Below are positions 34,501 to 43,300 of a stretch of 51,484 nucleotides of DNA, piece after piece. The position numbers and the translations under genes are program-made. This DNA comes from Verrucomicrobiia bacterium (GTDB lineage: Bacteria; Verrucomicrobiota; Verrucomicrobiia; Limisphaerales; DASXHY01). Location of the stretch: NCBI GenBank assembly GCA_035629175.1, contig DASPIL010000084.1, positions 1 through 51,484 of the forward strand, written 5' to 3'. Under the pieces are notes generated by a model. That model did not search any database, had not been told where the DNA came from, and worked only from the letters and a program-made list of their open reading frames with translations. Each line of letters begins with the position of its first letter. The stretch's first letter is position 1.

Positions 34501-37500
34501 GAGCACGAACTCGACGCCCAGTGTTCCTCCTGCAACCAGCAATTCGGTTCCGGTGATCAACACCAATCAGCCCGTAACGACCACGACCAATTTCCCTGCA
34601 GTGTCGCTGGCCAGCACCAATCCGCTCCTGCCCGGCACCAGCGTGATCGACAACCTTCTATTGCAGATGCCGAAGGTCGGCGACTACGGCCTGCACGTGC
34701 TTACGCCAACGCTCCTTGAATTGAAGCTCTTCACCACCAAGGACCCGAACGCGGCAAGCGTTTCGACCTGGAACCTCGTCAACGGCGCGCTGACGTTCAT
34801 CGCACCTGGCTTGAACGAGTTTGTGGTGACTGCCAATGGACAGCCGGTCGGCGTCACAGCCGTTGGATTCAAACGCCGCCCTCTGTATGCGCCGCTCGTC
34901 AACTATGACCTGCGCATCGAAAACTCGCTGTATCTCCAGCTCAGCGCGCCATTGTCGGACAACCAGACGGTGGTCGTCAGAAATCCCACGGCGTCGCTCT
35001 GGACCACCAACATGACCTACGCGGCCGCGGTGGATCCGCTGCGCTACAGCCCCGCGATTCACGTGAACCATGAAGGTTACATGCCCGGCTATTCCAAGAA
35101 GTCCATGGTGGGTTACTACATCGGAAATCTGGGCGAACTGAACGTGATACCCTCCGCTGGATTCAAGCTGGTGAATGCAAAGACGGGAGCAACGGTCTTT
35201 AACGGAAACCTGACCCAGCGTTCCGACGTGGGCTACAGCTACACACCCAAGCCGTATCAGCTCGTGTATGAAGCTGACTTCACCAGCTTCAATGTGCCTG
35301 GCGAGTATCGGCTCGTGGTGCCCGGGATGGGAGCATCCCTGCCCTTCAACATCACCGAGGGCGTAGCCATGAACTTTGCGCGCGCATATGCGCTCGGCCT
35401 GTATCATCAACGTTGCGGCGCCGATAATGTCCTGCCCTTCACCCGCCATACTCACGAGAAGTGCCATGTGGCGCCGGCGGATGTGCCCGCGTCTTCCGCG
35501 CAATTTCCGTTCACGTGGAGCAAAATTGCGGAATACGCGAACATCATTAATCCCGACAATCCGCAGTCCAGCGCGCGCAAACTGACTGGTCCTGACGCGC
35601 AGCTCTATCCGTTCGTGCGCACCGGCAAGATCGACGTCTCCGGCGGACATCACGACGCCGGTGACTACAGCAAGTACACGCTCAACAGCGTGGCTTTGAT
35701 TCATTACCTCACCTTCGCGGCGGATTCGCTGCCGGGTGTGAAATCCCTGGACAACCTCGGAATCCCGGAAAGCGGTGATGGGATCAGCGACATGCTTCAG
35801 GAAGCGAAATGGGAAGCGGACTTCCTCGCCAAGATGCAGGACAGCGACGGCGGATTCTACTTCCTCGTGTATCCGCACAATCGTGAATACGAAGGCAACG
35901 TCCTTCCGGAGAACGGCGATCCTCAGCTCGTGTGGCCCAAGACCGCCACGGCGACCGCTTCATCAGTGGCTGCACTCGCCGAGATCGGTTCCTCGCCGGC
36001 ATTCAAGGCGCACTATCCGCACGCGGCGGCCCTCTACATGCAAAAGGCGCAGCTCGGGTGGCAGTTCCTGATGAACGCAATCGCACAGCACGGCCGCAAT
36101 GGCATTTACCAGAAGATCACTCATTACGGTGACGACTTTGGTGACAACGACGAACTCGCCTGGGCTGCGGCTTCGCTGTTTGCCGCGACGGGCGATCCCC
36201 AGTATCAGCAGAAGCTCATGGAATTCCTGCCTGATCCCACGCACCCTTCGACATTTCGCTGGGGCTGGTGGCGCCTGTTCCTGTGCTATGGAAACGCCGT
36301 GCGCAACTACGCCTTCGCAGTTCGCAGCGGACGCCTCCAGCCGAATCAGGTGAACGCGGCCTACATGGCAAAGTGCGAATCGGTGATTGTCGCCGCGGGT
36401 GATGATTACGTCACCTGGTCGAAGCAGAACGCGTATGGAACCAGTTTCCCCGAGGCCACGAAACGTGTGCGGGGCGCGGGCTGGTATTTCTCAGGCGAAC
36501 AGACGTTCGATCTCACCGTGGCGTATCAGATCACGGCGAAGCCGGATTACATCACGGCCATTCTCGCGAACATGAACTTCGAAGGCGGCTGCAATCCCGT
36601 AAACGTCTCGTATGTCACTGGCATGGGCTGGAAACGTGAACGCGACGCGGTCAGCCAGTACGCTGCAAATGATCGCCGCCTGATCCCTCCGACGGGGCAG
36701 CCGATTGGAAACATCCAATGGGGATTCAGTTACCTCGACCTATACCGTGGAACTCTTGCGGGTCTCACCTTCCCGCATGACGAAGCCACAGTGGCTCCGC
36801 ATCCTTTTTACGATCGATGGGCGGACAGCTGGAACGTCAGCACGGAATATGTGACGTTCCTGCAGGCGCGCAGCCTCGCCACTTACGGATTTCTGGCGGC
36901 ACAGACGTCCCTGAAGACGCAGCCATGGAAGTCCGCACAGGCGCATATTGTCATTCCGCAGGGAACCATCACAGGTCCTGTTACGTTCTCGCTGCAGGCG
37001 CCTGGGCTGGATCTCAGCGATGCGCGCATCGTGTGGGAAACCCGCGATGGCGATCCATACATTGGGCCCACCTATAGCTTCACGCCGCGGAACAACGGCA
37101 CACAATGGATTGAAGCCGAAGCGCAATTGCCGGACGGGCGCCGGGTGTTTGCGACCGCGGAATTCACTGCGCGCACACCGAATGTGGTTTGGATCGACGA
37201 CGCACTCCCCGCGGGAGCGGATCCGGCGTCCGACGGCGGCGATTCGTGGAGTTGGATCAGCGGCAGCCCGACCCCGGTTTCCGGCACGCTTGCCCACGAG
37301 TCGGGTGTGGTTGGCGCCATTCACCAGCACTTCTTCCGTAATGCGACCGCAACGATGAAAGTGGAGACGGGATCGGTGCTCTATGCATACATTTATCTCG
37401 ACCCGGCTAATCCGCCAACCTCTGCGATGCTGCAATGGTACGACGGCAACTCATGGGAATATCGAGCATACTGGGGCGCCAATAATATCCCCTACGGCGT

Positions 37501-38308
37501 TGACGGAACCGTGAGTCGCCGCCGAATCGGGGATCTCCCCGCGGCCGGCCAATGGGTTCAACTTCGGATTCCAGCGAACCAAGTGGGCCTGGAAGGCAAG
37601 ACCTTGTCAGGAATGGCGTTCACCCTGAATGGCGGGCGCGCCTATTGGGACGCGGCCGGACTGATCAACCCGTCGGCGACGAATGCGCCAGGCAACACCA
37701 ATTCAACGCTGCCTGTCGTCACAGTCTCCGGCGCAGATGGCGCTCTGCTTGGCAACAAACCCGGCCGGTTTACGTTTACGCGTTCCGGCAACACGAGCTC
37801 TCCGTTGAACATCACGTACTCGCTGAGCGGACCCGCTGCGTCGGGAGTGACCCAAGCCGCAGCGGCGACAACGCAGACCCTCAGCGCTGCCGGCCAACCC
37901 GCCACCAGCAGCATCATCGCAGCGCCGACTGTGACCATTCCGGCGGGCGCGACGAGCGCGACGCTGACGGTGAATCCCACACCGGCGACGAACCTGGTGG
38001 AACCAAAGTCCGTCACTGCCACAGTGGCAGCGACCGGCACCTACCAGGTTGGAACACCGGCGAACGCGACGGTCGTGATTGCCGGGAACGCCGTTGATCA
38101 GGCGGCATTGAGCGTCACGGCAGGTTCACCGCGTCTTTCGTGGGCGAGCACGGCTGGCGCGGCTTACCGCATCGCTTACAAGAACAGCCTGGGTGATCCA
38201 GCCTGGACGTATCTGCCCAACTCGATCACAGCCACGGGATCACAGACATCCTGGACTGACACAAGCAAAACAGGGCAGCGATTCTACCTGATTCTGCAGG
38301 TTCAATAA
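31535..38308 (+). CDS. Giant secreted C25-like / GH9 cellulase-type protein
   Basis: Start at the ATG at 31535 (signal peptide M-W-N-R-F-S-A-I-F-G-L-V-A-F-S-L-A-A-A), giving 2257 residues. Order by base position: a gingipain (C25)-like domain about 31880-33000 (V-F-L-F-G-H-V-P-V, G-A-W-P-C-D-G-Y-Y-A, G-D-P-T-L-R-M-H); fibronectin III-like about 33010-33290; two private beta modules about 33420-34430; a Thr/Asn/Pro linker; an N-terminal CelD-like Ig domain; a GH9 catalytic domain about 35370-36900 (G-H-H-D-A-G-D-Y-S-K-Y near residue 1370 and S-T-E-Y near the end); an Ig-like domain; a third private module about 37190-37660; a Calx-beta-like domain; and a short Verrucomicrobia-type C-terminal domain. 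The likely role is breakdown of beta-glucans at the cell surface. The C25 catalytic pair cannot be assigned surely. Confidence 0.85.
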   Translation: MWNRFSAIFGLVAFSLAAAPAVDVNNTMEYAVQVSARTEMTPAQITLDWVQDSAVAPESYTLFRRSPNSDSWGDGITLPGSQTSFVDEGVSAGSAYEYQIVKKTRGYTGYGYIQAGIRVPVEEYRGKLLLVVDNTHAATLSTELERLRQDITGDGWTVIRIDVDRSATVEAVKGQIKAQYDLDPSNVKAVFLFGHVPVPYSGNIVPDGHYREHEGAWPCDGYYADMDGVWTDQTVDVRIANDSRNHNTPGDGKFDQSIFPSELELMIGRVDLANMPGRLSAQGTPTFRDECELLRNYLNKNHGFRTAQFGAPERAFVGDYFGARDGEAFAASGWRNFAPFFGPSNIQALRQPGTWISTLSSNACLWAYGCGSGSYTSIGGIGRVGGYADGLTTEMVNSNVKTVFAMLYGSWLGDWDSEDNILRAVLATPEYGLASVWSGRPHWFMHHMALGQPIGFSALLTQNNGNSGLYRNQRNSCAGWTHTALMGDPTLRMHVVAPPTEVAAHLSNNAVILSWTAAAADDAIEGYNVYRAANESEPFVRVNKEVIKGNSFIDADAALGAHAYMVRAVKLQASASGTYVNLSQGAIVPAFSAPQEIAVATNVPAVVEETPAVSEISGELLSATGETSDALWYNDSLPAGAIRDSSGGDNWAWVTSNPAPFSGSAAHQSAIASGLHQHFFSAATPMNVAGGDRLIAYVYVDPSNVPQQLMLQWSDGNWEHRAYWGDNHLWWGTDGTASSRRMGAMPPAGQWVRLEVPAVQVGLEGRPVSGMAFTLFGGRATFDYVGRATTTQTATPPPATNNVPSTIGDVSWVNDALPSGAVGDSSGGDTWDWVASNPSPQLGAKAHQSTASAGLHQHFFTSASPLAVGSGDKLYTYVYLDPANPPSQVMLQWYDGSWEHRAYWGDNHLWWGTDGTANSWRAGPLPAAGQWARLEVPAAKVGLENRSLTGMAFTLFGGKAAWDNAGKSGSAPVTPPVTNSTPANPGNGTSTNSTPSVPPATSNSVPVINTNQPVTTTTNFPAVSLASTNPLLPGTSVIDNLLLQMPKVGDYGLHVLTPTLLELKLFTTKDPNAASVSTWNLVNGALTFIAPGLNEFVVTANGQPVGVTAVGFKRRPLYAPLVNYDLRIENSLYLQLSAPLSDNQTVVVRNPTASLWTTNMTYAAAVDPLRYSPAIHVNHEGYMPGYSKKSMVGYYIGNLGELNVIPSAGFKLVNAKTGATVFNGNLTQRSDVGYSYTPKPYQLVYEADFTSFNVPGEYRLVVPGMGASLPFNITEGVAMNFARAYALGLYHQRCGADNVLPFTRHTHEKCHVAPADVPASSAQFPFTWSKIAEYANIINPDNPQSSARKLTGPDAQLYPFVRTGKIDVSGGHHDAGDYSKYTLNSVALIHYLTFAADSLPGVKSLDNLGIPESGDGISDMLQEAKWEADFLAKMQDSDGGFYFLVYPHNREYEGNVLPENGDPQLVWPKTATATASSVAALAEIGSSPAFKAHYPHAAALYMQKAQLGWQFLMNAIAQHGRNGIYQKITHYGDDFGDNDELAWAAASLFAATGDPQYQQKLMEFLPDPTHPSTFRWGWWRLFLCYGNAVRNYAFAVRSGRLQPNQVNAAYMAKCESVIVAAGDDYVTWSKQNAYGTSFPEATKRVRGAGWYFSGEQTFDLTVAYQITAKPDYITAILANMNFEGGCNPVNVSYVTGMGWKRERDAVSQYAANDRRLIPPTGQPIGNIQWGFSYLDLYRGTLAGLTFPHDEATVAPHPFYDRWADSWNVSTEYVTFLQARSLATYGFLAAQTSLKTQPWKSAQAHIVIPQGTITGPVTFSLQAPGLDLSDARIVWETRDGDPYIGPTYSFTPRNNGTQWIEAEAQLPDGRRVFATAEFTARTPNVVWIDDALPAGADPASDGGDSWSWISGSPTPVSGTLAHESGVVGAIHQHFFRNATATMKVETGSVLYAYIYLDPANPPTSAMLQWYDGNSWEYRAYWGANNIPYGVDGTVSRRRIGDLPAAGQWVQLRIPANQVGLEGKTLSGMAFTLNGGRAYWDAAGLINPSATNAPGNTNSTLPVVTVSGADGALLGNKPGRFTFTRSGNTSSPLNITYSLSGPAASGVTQAAAATTQTLSAAGQPATSSIIAAPTVTIPAGATSATLTVNPTPATNLVEPKSVTATVAATGTYQVGTPANATVVIAGNAVDQAALSVTAGSPRLSWASTAGAAYRIAYKNSLGDPAWTYLPNSITATGSQTSWTDTSKTGQRFYLILQVQ
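33420..33895 (+). repeat. Private beta module, copy 1
   Basis: A protein-level repeat inside the giant enzyme, beginning W-Y-N-D-S-L-P-A-G-A and containing L-H-Q-H-F-F, Y-V-Y-V-D-P and N-W-E-H-R-A-Y-W-G. The module is about 155 residues, looks like a carbohydrate-binding or beta-sandwich domain, and is not one I can name. Confidence 0.75.
33960..34428 (+). repeat. Private beta module, copy 2
   Basis: The second copy begins W-V-N-D-A-L-P-S-G-A and contains L-H-Q-H-F-F-T-S-A and W-E-H-R-A-Y-W-G-D-N-H-L-W-W-G-T-D-G-T. It is highly similar to copy 1 and directly next to it, separated by a T/P-rich linker. Confidence 0.75.
37185..37656 (+). repeat. Private beta module, copy 3
   Basis: The third copy, about 2.7 kb downstream after the GH9 domain, begins W-I-D-D-A-L-P-A-G-A and contains I-H-Q-H-F-F and W-E-Y-R-A-Y-W-G. 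It is more diverged than copies 1 and 2, suggesting an older duplication. Confidence 0.75.
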
Positions 38309-38326
38309 TTACCCGAACGAACACAG

Positions 38327-38366
38327 CAACGGGCAACGTGACCACTCGCGTTGCCCGTTGTTTTTT
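38327..38366 (+). terminator. Strong intrinsic terminator
   Basis: A perfect 12-bp stem CAACGGGCAACG / CGTTGCCCGTTG (38327-38338, 38349-38360) is followed by TTTTTTCCC, 18 bases past the giant gene. Confidence 0.92.
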
Positions 38367-38372
38367 CCCGAG

Positions 38373-38677
38373 GATTCTGGCCGCCGCGCGAGCGGGAAGC
38401 ACAGCTTTCCGAACCTGCTATATCGCGAGCTTCCAAGCCGGCAGGTTGTGGATCAGCCGAGCACGTTAGAAAACCTGTCCCCCCTCCGCAGCAGGGTGCC
38501 AACGGACCGGCGACACAGCGCAGACCTGGAAGTCTGCGCTATGTATGAAGCCGAGATCTGTTCGCGTGGAAGCTCACCCATGGTTTATCACCCAAGCGCC
38601 GCATGCATTCAGCATCAGACTTGCGTGGTTTCCCAACGCGCAACATAATCGCGGCTTTAATTGGACGATCTTGAATT
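38373..38677. other. Intergenic region before mdh, with a hairpin repeat
   Basis: No gene is visible. The region holds a perfect 9-bp hairpin AGCGCAGAC / GTCTGCGCT at 38517-38525 and 38532-38540 (loop CTGGAA), of the same interspersed type as at 17609, and presumably the mdh promoter, which I could not pin down. Confidence 0.5.
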
Positions 38678-39667
38678 ATGAATACAGCTCCCATCCGTGT
38701 CGCAGTCACCGGCGCCGCCGGCCAGATTGGTTACTCACTGTTGTTCCGCATCGCCTCGGGCGCCATGTTTGGTCCGAATCAGCCCGTGATCCTGAACCTC
38801 ATCGAGATCGAACCCGCCCTGCCCGCGCTGCAAGGCGTCGTGATGGAACTCGATGACTGCGCTTTTCCGCTGCTCAAAGGCATTGTTGCCACTTCCAGCC
38901 TGGATGAAGGTTTTCGCGATGTGAACTGGGCCCTCCTCGTTGGCAGCGTGCCGCGCAAGGCGGGAATGGAGCGAAAGGATCTGCTCGGGATCAACGGAAA
39001 AATCTTCGTCGGCCAGGGGAACGCGATTCAGAAAAACGCGTCGAGCGATGTCCGTGTCCTGGTCGTTGGCAATCCCTGCAACACCAATTGCCTGATCGCG
39101 ATGAACAACGCGCGGTCAATCCCAAGCGATCGCTGGTTTGCAATGACGCGCCTCGACGAAAACCGCGCGAAGACGCAACTCGCAAAGAAGGCAAGCGTCG
39201 GCATCACTGCCGTCACTAATCTCGCTGTCTGGGGCAATCACAGTGCCACGATGTACCCCGACTTCCACAATGCCAAGATTGCTGGGCGGCCTGTGACCGA
39301 AGTCATAGGGCACCATGGATGGCTCGAAAACGAATTCATCGCCACGGTCCAGCAGCGTGGGGCCGCCATCATCAAAGCTCGCGGGTCGTCCAGCGCTGCC
39401 AGCGCCGCCAATGCCGTCGTTGACAGTGTCCGCTCAATCGTGACTCCCACGCCCACCGGCGACTGGAACAGCCTCTGTGTTTACTCGGATGGCAGCTACG
39501 GCATTGAAAAGGGACTGATCACCTCATTCCCGGTTCGGAGCAATGGGAAGTCCGTCGAGATTGTACAAGGGTTGCCGATCAACGAATTCAGCCGAGGCAA
39601 GATTAACAACACCGTCAACGAGCTAAAGGAAGAGCGGTCAATGGTTAGCGAGCTCTTGCCCAAGTAG
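38678..39667 (+). CDS. mdh: Malate dehydrogenase
   Basis: A 329-residue NAD-dependent malate dehydrogenase that interconverts malate and oxaloacetate in the citric acid cycle. The NAD-binding motif G-A-A-G-Q-I-G-Y lies at 12-19; substrate-binding arginines are in [10 protein letters not shown], with the conserved G-N-P-C-N-T-N after it, and catalytic His lies in W-G-N-H-S-A. Length and motifs match the 'cytosolic/Thermus-type' group (GAAGxIGY) rather than the lactate dehydrogenase-like group. The gene is monocistronic, with a hairpin after the stop. There is no clear ribosome binding site, which is not rare in this phylum. Confidence 0.97.
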   Translation: MNTAPIRVAVTGAAGQIGYSLLFRIASGAMFGPNQPVILNLIEIEPALPALQGVVMELDDCAFPLLKGIVATSSLDEGFRDVNWALLVGSVPRKAGMERKDLLGINGKIFVGQGNAIQKNASSDVRVLVVGNPCNTNCLIAMNNARSIPSDRWFAMTRLDENRAKTQLAKKASVGITAVTNLAVWGNHSATMYPDFHNAKIAGRPVTEVIGHHGWLENEFIATVQQRGAAIIKARGSSSAASAANAVVDSVRSIVTPTPTGDWNSLCVYSDGSYGIEKGLITSFPVRSNGKSVEIVQGLPINEFSRGKINNTVNELKEERSMVSELLPK

Positions 39668-39677
39668 GCTCTACTGG

Positions 39678-39711
39678 AACGCCGGTGCGAGCTGAGGCGC
39701 GCACCGGCGTT
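39678..39711. terminator. Hairpin after mdh
   Basis: A perfect 12-bp stem AACGCCGGTGCG / CGCACCGGCGTT with a 10-base loop lies between convergent mdh and the zinc-ribbon gene. No T run follows, so its strength is uncertain. Confidence 0.6.
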
Positions 39712-39774
39712 GCGATTAATGGGCTTCTCACGCGGTCTGCCTCACTCGGATGGGCGCGACCGGCGTGAAGCAAT

Positions 39775-40215
39775 TTACAGTCGGTCGCGATGAGCCGTGC
39801 GCATCCGGTACAATGCGCGGATCATTTCGGGAGTCATCCCCGCGGGCTGCTTCGCCGCTTTCTCGAGCCGTCCCTTTTCCAGGCGGATATGCTCAAGCTC
39901 CCCTCCGTCCAGCCAGAACCCTCCGCATGCAGGACACTCATCGACTTCGATCGCAATTTGGGGACTGTAAAGGCGCCGCTTCAGTTTCATCTGAGTGCAT
40001 CGGGGACATTCTTTCCTGCGGCTGGGATCCACCCGCACGTTGGGATCGCGCGGCACGTGAACCAAAGCTTCGCCCACGTATTCCTCGGGCTCATCCACTT
40101 GCTGCAGTTCGAAGGTATCGAACCAGATTCCACCGCAGCCTCCACGGCAGATGTCGACGCATAAGGAACCGATTTCGATTTGAGTCAGAGGATGGGAACA
40201 CGCCGGGCAGTTCAT
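39775..40215 (-). CDS. Double zinc-ribbon (zf-TFIIB family) protein
   Basis: A 146-residue protein with two CxxC zinc ribbons: M-N-C-P-A-C at the start with G-G-C-G-G-I-W-F-D, and E-C-P-R-C with C-P-A-C-G-G-F-W-L-D-G-G-E-L. The 'G-G-x-W-x-D-x-x-E-L' second knuckle is the signature of zf-TFIIB-type proteins, which are small cytoplasmic proteins of unknown role. Convergent with mdh. Confidence 0.9.
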   Translation of the reverse strand: MNCPACSHPLTQIEIGSLCVDICRGGCGGIWFDTFELQQVDEPEEYVGEALVHVPRDPNVRVDPSRRKECPRCTQMKLKRRLYSPQIAIEVDECPACGGFWLDGGELEHIRLEKGRLEKAAKQPAGMTPEMIRALYRMRTAHRDRL

Positions 40216-40383
40216 AGCACAGTGTCAGTTGTTGTGCTGCATTGAACGGGGATCACGGCTGGTTGGCAACCCAATTGAACTGCGGCACCCCCCTCTCCTG
40301 CGGCGATCAACACCAGCCGCGCCACGGCCCCTCCAGCCGCGAGATGAACGCAACTGGCGGAGGCCGCAGCCTGGCTGGGTCCG

Positions 40384-43300
40384 TTATGGCCGGCGCATTC
40401 TGAAAAACACCGCGCCATTCGACGCATTCACCGGCACCATGATAGAGTTCACGCTGGCGGAACCGGGAAGGTCGCTCCAGTTGGTGCTCAACCCTGCGGC
40501 AAGCGTGTTGGTCTGCGCCTGCAAAATCCAACCCGTGTAGCTCGCCGGCCATGAGAGTGTCATGTTCCCGCCGCTCACGCTGAACGTGATATTGGTGGGG
40601 GTCGTCGGCAGACCTCCGCCAATCACCGTCAGCGTTCCATTGGTCGGGTTGAAATTCCAATTCACACCCCCTCCGGTGACACTGCTGAAGTTTCCAGTGA
40701 ATGAAACCGCCGGGAATATCTGAAAACTATCACCAGGAGCCAGGGTGCCGCTCACGTTGGAAACTGTCAGGGACCCACCGTACGCGATACTCGTCACTCC
40801 AACGACCTGATCCCGGGTTCCCGTGCTCTTGTTCACTTCGACAAATGCATTCCCGCTCAGTGTCAGGCTGTTGTTGATGGTGAGCGTTCCAATCCCCACG
40901 CCAGGCGAGAGGGTTCCGCCAGCCGAGATCGTCACCGGGCCCGCGATGGTTCCCGAGCCGCCCAGCGCGCCGCCGGATACGGTCGTGGCACCCGTATAGG
41001 TGTTTGCGCTCATTACATTCAAGGTTCCACTGCCCTGCTTCGCAACTCCCATGGGATTTAACCCATCAGCAATGATGCCGGTGAGGGAAATATCGCCGCT
41101 GCCCTGGAACGTGATGACCTGCGCATCATCCGTGGTGGCCGTGACGTTCCCCGCCAGCGTGAGCAGTCCCGCGTCCGACTGAATCACGTACCGGGTGCCC
41201 CCCGGATTCAGCGTGAGGTTGCCTGCGAGGGTGTTATTTCCTGTCACGCTCTGTATTGCAGGAATCGCAGGGGAACGTCCGGCGATCGTGATCTCCTGGC
41301 TGACCGTGATATTCCCGCGGGTTCCGTCGAGCTCGAGGGTCGAGCTGCCCCCCAGGGTGTTTCGAATCGCAATTGGACTTTGCACGCCGGAAATCGCGCC
41401 GGGATGCGCCACGCGAAGACTGCCATCGCTGGCTCCGTTTGCTGCCGTGTCCACGTTCAGTATGCCCGTGAAAGTGTTCGGACCGGCAAGGATCAATGTG
41501 CCGGCGCCCGATTTGGTGAGGGTTCCGCTTCCTGTGATGTCGTTGGAAATCACGAGGCTGAATCCTGATCCAACATTGAATCCACCCGCCGCGCCGCTGA
41601 CCGTGAATCCGCGCAGACCATCGGCGAATGCAAGGTTCGTGGTGACACCGAGGGAGCCGCCATTCAACGTGACGAAATCAGGCGCGAAGGCTGCGATGCC
41701 GCCAAGTGCCGAAAGCGCCGGGATTGCCAGTGTTCCGCCGTTGATGAACGTCTTGCCCGTGTAGGTGTTGGTGGCTGCAACGGTCCAGGTTCCGCCGTCA
41801 TTTTTTGTCAGCGAACCAATTCCAAGGTTAATCGGTCCTGCTACGGTTCCGTTGCCTCCGCCCGCCAGGGTGAGACTGAAACCGTTGCCGCTAATGCCGT
41901 TCGCATGGGTCAGATTCAACGTCGCGCCGCCATCCACGCCAATGACGCTGTCGGCCGTGAGAGACACCGCTCCGCTCCAGGTCGTCACGCCGTTGCCGCC
42001 CTTGCGCAATGCGCCCGCGCTGTCGGGGCCGCCGCCAGCCACGGACACAGCCTCACCATTGAAATCGATATTCGCATCGAGATACATGCGGGCCCCGTTT
42101 TCAATGATCGTTCCTGCTGCGGTCGTTCCGAGCGCGTTGGGGTTCCGCGGATTCAGCGAACCGGCAGAGATGATCGTGGCGCCTGTATAACTGTTGCTGC
42201 CCGAGAGGACCAGCGTGCCTGCTCCCGCGATGCTGACGACGCCGCCGCTGACGTTGCCAGAGAGCGTGATTGCGCCGCTGCCGCCCAGGTTGGTGATGTT
42301 GCCCGCACCGCTGATGACGTTCGTGTAGGTATAATCCGAGGAACGATTGAAGAGCAGAGTGGCGTTATTCGTCGTGGGACCCGATCCGAGCGTGCCGTTG
42401 GCACCACCAAGATTCGGACCGCCGACCTGCAGCGTGCCTGCATTGATCACCGTGGGGCCCGTATACGAGTTGTCGGTCTCAAGGGTAAGAACGCCCGTGC
42501 CACTCTTCGTCAAGCGGCCCGTTGCTATGCCGCCGCTGTTGCCTGTGATGAAGGTGTAGTCCTGGGACGAGTTCACTGTGACCGACCCGGGCGATACGAG
42601 CCCAGCGATATTAACCGGCGGATTCGCCGAACCCGAGTTGTCAAACGTCACCGCATCGCCGGTAAAGAAAACCTGGTTGGTGCCGGACTGGATCCAATTC
42701 GGCGTGATGCCGACGTCCCACGCGTTACCACTGCCGTCTCCATCCCAGGTCAGGACAGCGGGGACGTGTGCCACGATCAGTCCGATCGTTTTGGCGGTCG
42801 TATTGTTGGTGATCACGAATCCGGGCGGCGCGACCAGGTTTTCCACCGCGCCCGAGAATGTGTTGTACGTAAAGAGAGTGTAGGTTCCCAGACCCGGTGC
42901 GCCTGCAAGCAGGTTCACGTTCAGTGTCGTTGACCCGGCGATGTTGAGATTGCCGGTAACAGCGATCAGGTCATTCACGCCTCCGCCAGCCACAGTGGTA
43001 TCACTCAGTTCAAAATTCAAAGTCCCGCCGCCATTCAGCGCCAGGCCTCCATTTACAGTCAGGGTCCCAGCCCCGGTGCCTGGCGCGATGATTGAGCCAA
43101 AACCGTCAGCGACGCTCCCCACCACCGTGCCTGAGCCGCCAAGTTGCTGGCCAAATCCGAGCGTGAGTCCTCCAGCCACGGCAGAGACGTTAAACGTCGC
43201 GCCAGCGCCCACAACAATGTTTGTGCTTGATCCAATCGAGCCGGCAGCGCCCAGTGACAGAACGCCGTTGCTGACGATCGTCGAACCCGTGTATGAGACG

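Noticed and set aside
34658-35878. Long minus-strand open frame opposite the GH9 region
   Set aside because: It overlaps the catalytic domain of the giant enzyme on the other strand; no start signal or domain supports it.
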